Assembly: GCA_030752605.1 (NCBI GenBank)
Contig: JASMDX010000007.1
Span: forward strand, 7,449-71,448
DNA from: GCA-2731375 sp002731375
GTDB taxonomy: Bacteria; Pseudomonadota; Alphaproteobacteria; GCA-2731375
Reading direction: 5' to 3'
DNA length: 64,000 nt
In this document: positions 1 through 7,613 of the stretch, one piece after another
Numbering within the stretch: the first letter of the stretch is position 1
Layout of the letters: every line of letters starts with the position of its first letter
Notes under the pieces: generated by a model
Seen by the model: the letters and a program-made list of their open reading frames with translations, nothing else
Told to the model about the DNA's origin: nothing
Database searches by the model: none
Program-made: the position numbers and the translations under genes

Positions 1-2
1 TG

Positions 3-1508
3 CCGATCCATCTGGGCTCCATGCCCGATGCGGTGAAGGCGGTAATCCAGGCCTTTGGCGCGTTCGAGGACGGCGATGTCTTCATCCATAACGACCCCTA
101 TTTCGGTGGTTCGCACCTGCCGGATGTGAATATCGTCTCGCCGTCCTTTCACAAGGGCGAGCTGCTTGGTTTCGCTTGCGTGCGGGCCCATTGGCCGGAT
201 GTTGGCAGCGCCACGCCGGGCAGCTACGGCGCGGTCACGGATGTCTTTGGCGAGGGTTTGCGCCTGCCGCCAGTGCGCCTGTATGCCGCCGGTGTGCTGA
301 ACCGGGATGTGGATGCGATCATTTTCACCAATGTACGTACGCCTGATGAACGCCGAGGCGACATGAATGCGCAAATCGCGGCCAACCGCCGTGGCAGTGC
401 CCGATTATCGGAACTGGCGGAGAAATATGGCGTGGAGACCCTGCGCCGGATCATGGCTGAGGTGATGGATTATTCCGAGACCATGATGCGCAAGTTCCTC
501 TCCGAACTGCCCGATGGCGAAGGCCGTTTTGAGGATTTCTGCGATGGCGATGGGGTTCTGGAACCGGGCGAGACCGAGGACGAAACCTTCACCATTCGCA
601 TGCACGCGGTTAAATCAGGCGATCGTCTAACGGTGGATTTCGCCGGCTCCGACCCTCAGGTCGCCGGGCCCATGAATGCGCCGCTGTCAGTCTCCACCTC
701 GGGGATCTACACGGCGGTCAAGATGGTGGTCGACCCCAACGGCATGATACCGCCCAACTCCGGCTGTTGGCGCGCCATAAACGTGACCGCGCCAGAAGCC
801 TCTGTTGTAAATGCATCGTTCCCGGCACCGGTGGTCTATGCCAATCATGAAATGTCACACCGGGTCTCGGACATGTTGTTCGGCGCCTTGTACGCCTTTC
901 TGCCAGAGCGGGTCATGGCCTGTTCACAGGGCACCTCCAGCGTATTGACCCTGGGCGGGGTGGATTACCGTACCGGCGAGTCATATGTCAGCTACGAGAG
1001 TATCAAAGGTGGTTTCGGCGCCCGGCCCACGAAGGACGGCATCAATTGCGTCGCCGCCGGCATCTCGAACATGATGAACACGCCCATAGAGGTGCTGGAA
1101 ATGAGCTTCCCCGTGCGGGTAGAAGAATATTCCGTCCTGGCTGACAGCGGTGGCGCGGGGCAATACCGGGGCGGTTGCGGCGCCCGGCGGATCTGGCGCG
1201 TATTGGGCAATCAGACCCGGGGCGCGGTCTGTTGCGAACGCAGCAAATCAGCGCCGTTCGGTTTGGCCGGCGGGCAGTCAGGTTCCCCCATGCGCATCAC
1301 CCTGGAAGATCCCGACGGCGGCATCCGCCATCCGCTCAGCAAAGGCGCCTTCACGGTCGCGGCGGAGGGCCGGATTATCTTTGAGGTTCCCGGCTCGGGC
1401 GGTTTCGGCCCGGCCTCGGCCCGCGACCCTGCCGCCCTGGCCGACGATTTGAAGAACGGCTATGTCAGCGCGGATGCGGCCAAACGGATTTATGGCGTTG
1501 ATAGCTAA
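3..1508 (+). CDS. Hydantoinase B/oxoprolinase family protein (5' truncated)
   Basis: The reading frame is open from the left edge, so the true start lies outside the window; the first visible residues (PIHLGSMPDAV) are internal. The family (HyuB, acetone carboxylase alpha-like) performs ATP-dependent opening of hydantoin, oxoproline or related cyclic amides, normally with a HyuA partner that would lie upstream. Family-typical stretches are HNDPYFGGSHLPD near the start, a Gly-rich GGFGARPTKDG segment in the middle, and the GGAGQYRGG motif near the C-terminus. About 500 residues are visible against a usual 550-600, so roughly 60 are missing. Its stop overlaps the stop of the convergent SnoaL-like gene by 4 nt. 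The substrate cannot be read from the sequence. Confidence 0.88.
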   Translation, partial: PIHLGSMPDAVKAVIQAFGAFEDGDVFIHNDPYFGGSHLPDVNIVSPSFHKGELLGFACVRAHWPDVGSATPGSYGAVTDVFGEGLRLPPVRLYAAGVLNRDVDAIIFTNVRTPDERRGDMNAQIAANRRGSARLSELAEKYGVETLRRIMAEVMDYSETMMRKFLSELPDGEGRFEDFCDGDGVLEPGETEDETFTIRMHAVKSGDRLTVDFAGSDPQVAGPMNAPLSVSTSGIYTAVKMVVDPNGMIPPNSGCWRAINVTAPEASVVNASFPAPVVYANHEMSHRVSDMLFGALYAFLPERVMACSQGTSSVLTLGGVDYRTGESYVSYESIKGGFGARPTKDGINCVAAGISNMMNTPIEVLEMSFPVRVEEYSVLADSGGAGQYRGGCGARRIWRVLGNQTRGAVCCERSKSAPFGLAGGQSGSPMRITLEDPDGGIRHPLSKGAFTVAAEGRIIFEVPGSGGFGPASARDPAALADDLKNGYVSADAAKRIYGVDS

Positions 1509-1884
1509 GCCGCATAGCTTGAGCGTGCCATAACGCCCCATTTACCGTCCTGATTGGTGACGATCCAGAGGGATTTGAACTGGCCCAGGACGCTGTCATC
1601 GGCACGGTAGCGGGTGAACTGAACGTCGAAGTGCACCTTGGTCTCGTCGCCGTGCACCAGGTGGCGATAATCCCATTTGGTATAGGCCCAGCCACCCGTA
1701 TCGGTGCGGCCATGGAAATCCTTCATGCTGTAGTCCGCGGCGGTCTCGAACACCTGCATGCGACCGCCCGCGATGCGGTAGTGGGGAAAATGAAAACTAT
1801 CCCGCATGCCCGCGCTATCCGGGCGTTCAGAGCCGCGAAATAGTCATCCAGTACCGCCAGGGCCGCTTTTTCAAAATCCGCCAT
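1505..1884 (-). pseudogene. SnoaL/NTF2-like small protein, frameshifted
   Basis: An ATG at 1884 opens a plausible N-terminus (MADFEKAALAVLDDYFAALN) that runs into the wrong frame near 1820. One frame over, the sequence continues as DSAGMRDSFHFPHY and then a normal SnoaL/DUF4440-type cone-fold protein ending SSYAA. Restoring one base around 1820-1821 rejoins the halves into about 127 residues, the usual size for the family. SnoaL-like proteins are small hydrolases, isomerases or ligand-binding partners, often found with catabolic oxygenases. It is the last gene of the Rieske oxygenase operon. A single-base loss may be a real mutation or a sequencing error; a downstream ATG at 1807 could give only a truncated protein. 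Confidence 0.7.
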
Positions 1885-1956
1885 TTTTCCACACCGCTCC
1901 GGTCATAATGTGATCATCAGTCCGTCTTCCGCGCATTGTTCCGTCACCGCCATATT

Positions 1957-2748
1957 CTATACGGTCGCCGTAACCAGAAACTGCGGGTTCAGGGCGAAAA
2001 AGGTGCCGTCCTCCACCGCCTTGGACGCCACCTCGACAACACGGCTGACCACCTCCTCGTCATGCCTGCCGCCCTCGCGTGCGTAGCCGGCGGTATTGAT
2101 GATGAAGCTGAGCATGCGGCCGGTGGAGTCCGGCACGGAAACCACCTCCACGGCAACCTCCGTAAAACCAGCGCCCAAGGCCATGCCATACATCTTGCGG
2201 CCAATCGCCGGGGTGCGGAATGCATGGATGCCTGCATCGAGAACATGGCGCCAATCGTCCACGTCGATGGGATCAAACGCCGCCATGTAAAAATCACTGT
2301 CGATTGCATGCACCTTTCCGCCCGGCATGACCACGCGGCGAAATTCGCGCAGGCTGGACAGAGGATCATCCACATAGACCAGCACATTCTTGATCACTAA
2401 ACGGTCCAGGCTGTCGTCGTCGAGTGGCACCATATCGGTGGTCAAATGGGTCACCGTCACCCGGTCGACCAGGCCTTCATCGGCCACGCGTTTCCTGGTG
2501 CGTTCGACGAAGTCAGCGTTGATATCAAAGGCGTGCACATGGCCCTCCGGGCCCACCCGGTTCGCCAGTTCCACCGATAGATAGCCGGGCCCGCAGCCGT
2601 AATCGGCCACGATCTGCCCCACGGCAATTTCCGCCGTCGCCAACAGTTTATCACCACGTTTGCCAAGGATGAATTGCGCCTCGTAACGCTCCAATCGCTC
2701 AGGCTCGATATCAACCCAATGGTCCTTGTAATAGGTGTCTTTGGACAT
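1957..2748 (-). CDS. Class I SAM-dependent methyltransferase
   Basis: A 263-residue protein with the Rossmann-type SAM-binding motif VADYGCGPGYLS (about residues 48-59), then an acidic strand-2 end (HAFDIN) and VIKNVLVYVDDP as motif III-like sequence. The start is supported by AAGGAACG seven bases upstream of the ATG. It lies 10 bp after the Rieske beta-subunit gene and is co-oriented, so it is probably co-transcribed and may methylate a product or intermediate of the oxygenase pathway; that role is inference from position. The substrate class (O-, N- or C-methylation) cannot be told. Confidence 0.85.
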   Translation of the reverse strand: MSKDTYYKDHWVDIEPERLERYEAQFILGKRGDKLLATAEIAVGQIVADYGCGPGYLSVELANRVGPEGHVHAFDINADFVERTRKRVADEGLVDRVTVTHLTTDMVPLDDDSLDRLVIKNVLVYVDDPLSSLREFRRVVMPGGKVHAIDSDFYMAAFDPIDVDDWRHVLDAGIHAFRTPAIGRKMYGMALGAGFTEVAVEVVSVPDSTGRMLSFIINTAGYAREGGRHDEEVVSRVVEVASKAVEDGTFFALNPQFLVTATV

Positions 2749-2758
2749 CTTTCGTTCC

Positions 2759-3214
2759 TTACAGCGGATAAACCAAAAGAATATCCACGCGGCGGGATTC
2801 CAACACGACCTTGCGATCCTTGAACAGCGGCCTGCCGTTCTGAATTTCGATCACGTCAAGATACTTACCCACCGCGAACATCTCAGAGGCACCATCCTGC
2901 ATGGTGCGGGTGATATTGAAATTGGTTCGTGCGGAATAGCGGCCGTCGGACCCGGCGCTGATTTGACTGCGGCCCAACAGATGGCAATAGGTATGGGCCT
3001 CGAAAATATTAGCAGTCTGCATGGCCTTGATACGGTCGGCCATCATGCCACGGCCCTGGCAATACATGATGCCCATGGGCAGGCCTTGGGCCAGATTTTC
3101 CCGGGTCAGAACCGTATAGGTACCGTCCTCGGTGAAATATTCCGGCCAGCCGACCAGCTTGCTATCATCGATATCATGAGCGTAGGCGATGATCAGTTCC
3201 TCTATTTCCTCCAT
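2759..3214 (-). CDS. Ring-hydroxylating oxygenase beta (small) subunit
   Basis: Encodes 151 residues from an ATG one base after the alpha-subunit stop; a longer open frame upstream only overlaps the alpha gene. The N-terminus (MEEIEELIIAYAHDIDD) and the body with YFTEDGTYTV, a central His-containing helix and a C-terminal KDRKVVLESRRVDILLVYPL are typical of the cone-shaped beta subunit of Rieske non-heme iron dioxygenases. It has a structural role in an alpha3beta3 oxygenase. No ferredoxin or reductase gene is adjacent, so electron delivery must come from elsewhere in the genome. Confidence 0.88.
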   Translation of the reverse strand: MEEIEELIIAYAHDIDDSKLVGWPEYFTEDGTYTVLTRENLAQGLPMGIMYCQGRGMMADRIKAMQTANIFEAHTYCHLLGRSQISAGSDGRYSARTNFNITRTMQDGASEMFAVGKYLDVIEIQNGRPLFKDRKVVLESRRVDILLVYPL

Positions 3215-3215
3215 A

Positions 3216-4472
3216 TCAATTGAACTCCATGATCTTGCGGTAGCCGGTCCAGAAACCACGGATCGCCGTCTCGGTGGCGCGGGAGGCATCGGAGGATTCA
3301 ACCTCCCACCCTCCCATTTCGGCCAGGCCCATTTCCATCTCGCTGCCATGGGTGCCGCGCTGGACGAACTCGTTGATGCAACCGTCTTCCAACGACACCA
3401 AACCGGCGGCGCCGGTCAGATTGCCCTGCATCACCCGCATCGCCGTCTGTGCTTCGTCGTCGTCTTCATAACCGACGTAGAACCAGAACAGCTCCGTCTT
3501 GTCCACGCCACGGGGCACAAAAAAGCGCACCGCCAAGGAATTCAAGGTGAACTGGATCGCCAGGTTCGGGAAGATTGCCTGAATGGAATGGGTGATGCCA
3601 TCGTCGAATTCATTCCAGGCATTCAACAGATGCGGTCCTTCAAGATGAGAATCGTATTGCGCTGCATGGATTTTATCGCGCTGATACTCCTCGGCCTCTT
3701 CGAACGTCTCGCGCTTGGCATAGCTGATATGATGCCACTTGTCCTCGGCCAGAACAATGCCGCCATCCATATCCAAGCGGTTGATTTTGAAGGTGGTATA
3801 GAAGGTATGCAGCAAGGTGGCGTGGTAGGAATCCCGAACATTCTCGGCATACAGCTTCCAGTTATTGTGGATGATCTGGCTGTGCATGCCCAGGGGCTTC
3901 AATGGCTTGCCCAGATTGCGGCGGATGAACTTGGACATGGGCTGGCCCAGGAAACTCTCAACCGACGGCGTCGCCTCCGAAAAGGTACCGAAGACCAGGC
4001 CGCAGAATACTTCGACCCGCAATAGTTCCAGAGCATGCTTATCGGGATCGAAATCCTTGGGCAAACCGCCCTTACCCTGCAAACCATTACGAAAGGCGAT
4101 GCCCTTTAGTTTGCCGGCCATATCAAAGGACCAGGAATGATAGATGCAGGTCAGCATCTTGGCGTTGCCCTTTTCCTTCAGACAAACCAAGGCGCCCTTG
4201 TGGGTGCAGCGGTTGACCATGGCGTGGATGTCGCCGTCTTCGTCCCGGGTCACGATGACCGGAATCTCGCCGACCGTGGATGTCTTGTAATCACCGGGGT
4301 TGGGAATATCAATTTCGAGACAGAGGAAATTCCAGACCGGGCCGCGAAAGATCCGCTGTTGCTCCAGAGCATAGATTTCCGGGTCTGAATAGACCCGATA
4401 CGGTATCCGCGTCACCCCAGGTTCAGGCCATTGCAAAGGCTCGGTCATTTCTTTCACACTCGACAAAGTCAT
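3216..4472 (-). CDS. Rieske ring-hydroxylating oxygenase alpha (large) subunit
   Basis: The 418-residue catalytic subunit. The Rieske [2Fe-2S] ligands are Cys89-x-His91 and Cys109-x2-His112, and the mononuclear iron site is the D-x2-H-x4-H pattern Asp214, His217, His222, followed by a C-terminal SRPBCC fold. The enzyme would insert O2 into an aromatic ring or demethylate a substrate. A GGGGGAAC sequence precedes the ATG. It is first in an operon with the beta subunit, a methyltransferase and a SnoaL-like gene, and is divergent from the nitrile hydratase cluster with which it shares a 146 bp regulatory gap. The substrate is unknown. Confidence 0.92.
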   Translation of the reverse strand: MTLSSVKEMTEPLQWPEPGVTRIPYRVYSDPEIYALEQQRIFRGPVWNFLCLEIDIPNPGDYKTSTVGEIPVIVTRDEDGDIHAMVNRCTHKGALVCLKEKGNAKMLTCIYHSWSFDMAGKLKGIAFRNGLQGKGGLPKDFDPDKHALELLRVEVFCGLVFGTFSEATPSVESFLGQPMSKFIRRNLGKPLKPLGMHSQIIHNNWKLYAENVRDSYHATLLHTFYTTFKINRLDMDGGIVLAEDKWHHISYAKRETFEEAEEYQRDKIHAAQYDSHLEGPHLLNAWNEFDDGITHSIQAIFPNLAIQFTLNSLAVRFFVPRGVDKTELFWFYVGYEDDDEAQTAMRVMQGNLTGAAGLVSLEDGCINEFVQRGTHGSEMEMGLAEMGGWEVESSDASRATETAIRGFWTGYRKIMEFN

Positions 4473-4618
4473 GCTTGTTCCCCCGCTTTGATTGCATCGA
4501 TACTATACCAAGCTTGGCGTAAGGCCACAGGACATTGCCCCAAACATTGATATGATATTATGCCTATGGCATGGTTTCTTCCTTCGCACGCAACAACAAA
4601 CAACCCTGGGGAAATGGC
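4473..4618. promoter_or_regulatory. Divergent intergenic region with a 10-bp palindrome
   Basis: This gap separates the Rieske oxygenase operon (leftward) from the nitrile hydratase operon (rightward). It contains the perfect palindrome CCAAGCTTGG at 4508-4517 within a looser dyad, plus AT-rich stretches near 4545-4561 (TTGATATGATATTAT) that could be promoter elements. A regulator operator serving both operons is possible, but no clean -35/-10 pair with standard spacing was found, so this is a low-confidence call. Confidence 0.3.
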
Positions 4619-5221
4619 ATGAGCTCAAACGGCATACCTGGACCGGATTCAGAAGTCGCCTTGCGGGTCAAGGCCATGGAATCCCTGCTTTTGGAAAAAG
4701 GCTTAGTCGAAAGCAACGCCATTGATGCGCTGATCGACATGTTCGAAAACCGCCTCGGCCCCTGGAACGGCGCGCAGGTGGTAGCGCGGGCTTGGAGCGA
4801 TCCCAAATACAAGGCTTGGCTGTTGAAGGACGGCACCGACGCAATTGCCGACATGGGCTTTGAGGCGGTCCAGGGCGAGGATATGGTGGTGGTCGAAAAT
4901 ACCCCCCAGGTCCACAACATGGTAGTCTGTACACTATGTTCCTGTTTCCCCTGGGCGACCTTGGGATTGCCCCCCGTCTGGTATAAATCAGCGCCCTTCC
5001 GTTCCCGCGCCGCATCCGACCCACGCGGTGTGTTGGCGGAATTCGGAACAGAGATCGCTGCCGATACGGAAGTCCGAGTCTGGGACAGCAATGCCGAGCT
5101 GCGGTACATGGTCCTGCCCGAACGGCCCGCCGGCACGGACGGCCTGGACACGGAGGCCCTGGCCAAGCTGGTGACCCGTGATTCCATGATCGGCGTCACG
5201 AATGTAGCGCCGCCTGGATAG
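4619..5221 (+). CDS. Nitrile hydratase alpha subunit, cobalt type
   Basis: Encodes 200 residues. The metal claw is Cys104-Thr-Leu-Cys107-Ser-Cys109 (VCTLCSC), the Thr-containing form associated with cobalt; iron enzymes carry Ser there. Two of these cysteines become sulfenic and sulfinic acids in active enzymes. Further family signatures are WYKSAPFRSRA, DPRGVLAEFG, VWDSNAELRYMVLPERP and the C-terminal LVTRDSMIGV. An upstream ATG at 4571 is in frame, but the length and N-terminus fit the ATG at 4619, which has GGGGA upstream. The enzyme hydrates nitriles to amides; the related thiocyanate hydrolase gamma subunit shares the fold and cannot be excluded. No amidase is adjacent. Confidence 0.88.
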   Translation: MSSNGIPGPDSEVALRVKAMESLLLEKGLVESNAIDALIDMFENRLGPWNGAQVVARAWSDPKYKAWLLKDGTDAIADMGFEAVQGEDMVVVENTPQVHNMVVCTLCSCFPWATLGLPPVWYKSAPFRSRAASDPRGVLAEFGTEIAADTEVRVWDSNAELRYMVLPERPAGTDGLDTEALAKLVTRDSMIGVTNVAPPG

Positions 5222-5233
5222 AAAGACTTCAGC

Positions 5234-5557
5234 ATGAATGGCATACATGACATGGGCGGCATGCATGGCTTCGGCTCGATCATGAAAACCGTGGATGCGC
5301 CGCAGTTTCATGAAGCGTGGGAGCGGCGCACCATGGGCATGGTCAATGCGGCGATGGCCGGCTTTCAGTTTAGCGTCGATGAATTCCGCTACGCCATCGA
5401 ACGCATGGCACCGGCCCATTATCTGGATTCAAGCTACTACGAACACTGGCTGGAAGGCACCCTGACATTATTGATTGAAAAAGGCGTGTTCAGCCAGGCT
5501 GAATTCGACGCCCAGATTGCTGATCTACGCACGAAACACGAAGGAGGCCAAGCATGA
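5234..5557 (+). CDS. Nitrile hydratase beta subunit N-terminal-half protein (copy 1)
   Basis: A 107-residue protein beginning MNGIHDMGGMHGFGSI, the hallmark start of nitrile hydratase beta, with the conserved AWERRTMGM helix, the FRYAIERMAPAHYLDSSYYEHWL segment and a closing FDAQIADLRTKHEGG. It stops where a normal beta subunit (about 220 residues) would continue into its SH3-like C-terminal barrel, so it covers only the N-terminal half. The following gene overlaps it by 4 nt (ATGA), implying translational coupling. Split beta subunits are known in thiocyanate hydrolase (ScnA/ScnB) and toyocamycin nitrile hydratase (ToyK/ToyL). Confidence 0.86.
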   Translation: MNGIHDMGGMHGFGSIMKTVDAPQFHEAWERRTMGMVNAAMAGFQFSVDEFRYAIERMAPAHYLDSSYYEHWLEGTLTLLIEKGVFSQAEFDAQIADLRTKHEGGQA

Positions 5558-5862
5558 ACGGCGTACACGACATGGGCGGCATGCATGGCCTGGGCCCGAT
5601 CAAGACGGAATCAGACGATGTCGTCTTTCACGAAGAATGGGAAGGACGTACCCTGGCACTTGCTCGTGTTTTGCTGGCCGGCATGCATTTCAACCTTGAC
5701 GAATTCCGTCATGCAATGGAACGGATCGAGCCATCCTACTATCTAACCTCGAGCTATTACGAACGCTGGCTGGAGGGCAGCATCACCCTGATGGTGGAAA
5801 AAGGCGTGGTCACACAGGAAGAATTTAATGCCCGGCTGGCTGATCTGCGTGGAGAGACATAA
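5554..5862 (+). CDS. Nitrile hydratase beta subunit N-terminal-half protein (copy 2)
   Basis: A 102-residue paralog of the preceding gene, starting MNGVHDMGGMHGLGPIKTE and keeping EWEGRTLALARV, FRHAMERIEPSYYLTSSYYERWLEG and FNARLADLRGET. The two copies align along their whole length, so this is a tandem duplication followed by divergence. It overlaps the previous gene by 4 nt and the next by 1 nt (TAATG). Either both copies enter the enzyme as distinct subunits, or one is a substitute subunit or chaperone; the sequence does not say which. Confidence 0.86.
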   Translation: MNGVHDMGGMHGLGPIKTESDDVVFHEEWEGRTLALARVLLAGMHFNLDEFRHAMERIEPSYYLTSSYYERWLEGSITLMVEKGVVTQEEFNARLADLRGET

Positions 5863-6224
5863 TGGCACGAAAAGTTGATCTCGAGGTTGTGAGCCGCCTG
5901 TACCAGAAGGCCGGCGCGGTGCGCTTGAAAATGGACATAGAGCCTAGCTTCAAGCCCGGCGATCGGGTCAGGGCGCGCAACATCAATCCCGCCGGCCATA
6001 CCCGCCTGCCCCGCTATGTGCGGGGAAAGGAAGGTGTCGTTGAACGCGATAACGGTGTTTTTCATCTGCCCGATGCCAGGGTCGCCGGCGACGGTGATCA
6101 GCCGCAACATAATTACTCGGTGCGTTTCAATGCCCAGGAACTTTGGGGCACGGGGGCGCCGACGACAGACAGCCTGAATATCGATCTTTGGGAAGATTAT
6201 CTAGGGCCCATCGACGATGCGTAA
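5862..6224 (+). CDS. Nitrile hydratase beta subunit C-terminal-half protein
   Basis: A 120-residue protein equivalent to the SH3-like C-terminal barrel of nitrile hydratase beta: FKPGDRVRARNINPAGHTRLPRYVRGKEG, a short loop, then YSVRFNAQELWG and the terminal LNIDLWEDYLGP. It is the only stand-alone C-half in the cluster and presumably pairs with one or both N-half proteins to rebuild a full beta subunit around the alpha subunit. The start overlaps the upstream stop and its own stop overlaps the next start. It corresponds to ScnA of thiocyanate hydrolase by domain content. Confidence 0.86.
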   Translation: MARKVDLEVVSRLYQKAGAVRLKMDIEPSFKPGDRVRARNINPAGHTRLPRYVRGKEGVVERDNGVFHLPDARVAGDGDQPQHNYSVRFNAQELWGTGAPTTDSLNIDLWEDYLGPIDDA

Positions 6225-6933
6225 GATGCTGGCGGTGCCGAAACTGACCGTGCCCGCGCAACAAGCCGGCGCCGCCTTGCCGCGTGATCGTGGCGATCCC
6301 GTCTTCGAGGAACCTTGGCAGGCCCATACCTTCGCCATGGTGATGTCCCTTTACAATGACGGCCACTATAGCTGGGCCGAATGGGACGATTATCTGGGTT
6401 ATCACATCCAGGCGCCGGGACATTTCGGCGAAAAGGAGACGTCGGCAAACGATCCAGCGGAAACGGATACCCCAGGCGCCAACTACAGCCGCTTTCTGGC
6501 CGAATGCGAAAGCGACGGCGCCAGCTATTATCATCTCTGGCAGGCTGCCGCCGAACAGTTGCTGGACGCCATGGACCTGGTAACCAAGGACGAACTTGAG
6601 GCACGGGTGGCCGATTTCGCTAAGGCAGAATACGAAGGGTCGCGTTTCGAGCCTGGGCAGCGCGTGACGGTGCGCGACATCAAACGGGAAGGCCATACTC
6701 ATCTGCCCCTCTACCTGAAAGGCGTAACGGGCGAGGTGGACAGTGACAAGGGTCTGTTCATGTTCCCTGAAATGATCAGCCACGGGCATTCTCATGGTCA
6801 CGTTCATGATCACGCGGACATCGATACCCTACAGCACGTCTACTGCATACGTTTCGCGGCTTCCGATATTTGGGGAGAGGGAAGCCACAACGTTCACTTC
6901 AATCTTTGGGATTACCAGTTGCAATCGGCCTAG
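6217..6933 (+). CDS. Nitrile hydratase accessory/beta hybrid protein with His-rich insert
   Basis: Encodes 238 residues. Residues about 27-65 (DPVFEEPWQAHTFAMVMSLYNDG, WAEWDDYLGYHI) match the nitrile hydratase accessory/activator family (P14K/NhlE-like). A helical middle with YYHLWQAAAEQLL follows, then from about 143 an SH3-like beta C-terminal barrel (FEPGQRVTVRDIKREGHTHL). Residues 189-199 carry a His-rich run (HGHSHGHVHDH) inside the barrel loop, not present in the sister proteins. Known activators of cobalt enzymes deliver metal-loaded alpha subunits by self-subunit swapping, so the His-rich loop suggests cobalt handling; that is inference. A second in-frame ATG lies at 6226. Confidence 0.8.
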   Translation: MRKMLAVPKLTVPAQQAGAALPRDRGDPVFEEPWQAHTFAMVMSLYNDGHYSWAEWDDYLGYHIQAPGHFGEKETSANDPAETDTPGANYSRFLAECESDGASYYHLWQAAAEQLLDAMDLVTKDELEARVADFAKAEYEGSRFEPGQRVTVRDIKREGHTHLPLYLKGVTGEVDSDKGLFMFPEMISHGHSHGHVHDHADIDTLQHVYCIRFAASDIWGEGSHNVHFNLWDYQLQSA

Positions 6934-6943
6934 GAGACAAGTG

Positions 6944-7597
6944 ATGAGTGAAGCACGGGACGAGGTGGATCTGGCGCAATTGATCCGGGACGATGATGGC
7001 GAGAAGTACGCTCATCAGGCAGCCGCCCGCAGCATCGCCATAGTGATGAAACTACACGAACAAGGACATTATGACTGGCCCGAATGGGTCGACAAGTTCA
7101 GTGTGCAAATCGCGCCGCCGGGACATTACACGCAAACAGCAGCGGAGGCGGACGCGGCAGAGGCCATGCTGAGTGGTGACGGCAAAGGCATCAACAGGAA
7201 CTACGCCGTGCTGTGGCAAACAGCCTGTGAAAACCTTCTGGTGGAAAAGGGCCTGTTAAGCCGTGACGAGCTAGATGCCAAGCTGGCTGAGATGCAGGTA
7301 AGCGAAACTGCTGACGAAGATATCACGGTCGGCGATCAGGTGCTGGTGCGTGACGTCGAACCCGTCGGCCATGCCCATCTGCCTTTGTTTCTGCGCGGTA
7401 AACAAGGCGTTGTCATCCGCCGTATGGGAGATTTCACTTTTCCCGAGGTCGCTGGCGCGGATGGAGAAGCCAAGGCACGCGGCCCGCAAGCGGTCTATAG
7501 CGTCCGCTTCGCGGCACGGGAGGTCTGGGGCCCGGACGCGCCGGCGGGCGACAGCCTGAACTTCAACATCTGGCGCGACTATCTGGCACGCGGGTAA
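6944..7597 (+). CDS. Second nitrile hydratase accessory/beta hybrid protein
   Basis: A 217-residue paralog of the preceding protein, starting at an ATG with TAGGAGAC upstream. The N-terminal half (ARSIAIVMKLHEQGHYDWPEWVDKFSVQI) resembles the accessory family, the middle has YAVLWQTACENLLVEKGLL, and the C-terminal half is a beta-type barrel (VGDQVLVRDVEPVGHAHLPLFLRGKQG ending FNIWRDYLARG). It lacks the His-rich loop. It could be a further structural subunit or an assembly factor. It ends 16 bp before the stop of the convergent PLP-NifU fusion gene. Confidence 0.8.
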   Translation: MSEARDEVDLAQLIRDDDGEKYAHQAAARSIAIVMKLHEQGHYDWPEWVDKFSVQIAPPGHYTQTAAEADAAEAMLSGDGKGINRNYAVLWQTACENLLVEKGLLSRDELDAKLAEMQVSETADEDITVGDQVLVRDVEPVGHAHLPLFLRGKQGVVIRRMGDFTFPEVAGADGEAKARGPQAVYSVRFAAREVWGPDAPAGDSLNFNIWRDYLARG

Positions 7598-7613
7598 CTA
7601 ATCTGAAACAGGG

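Noticed and set aside
3189..4025. 278-codon open frame on the plus strand
   Set aside because: Antisense to the Rieske alpha gene; no recognisable domain.
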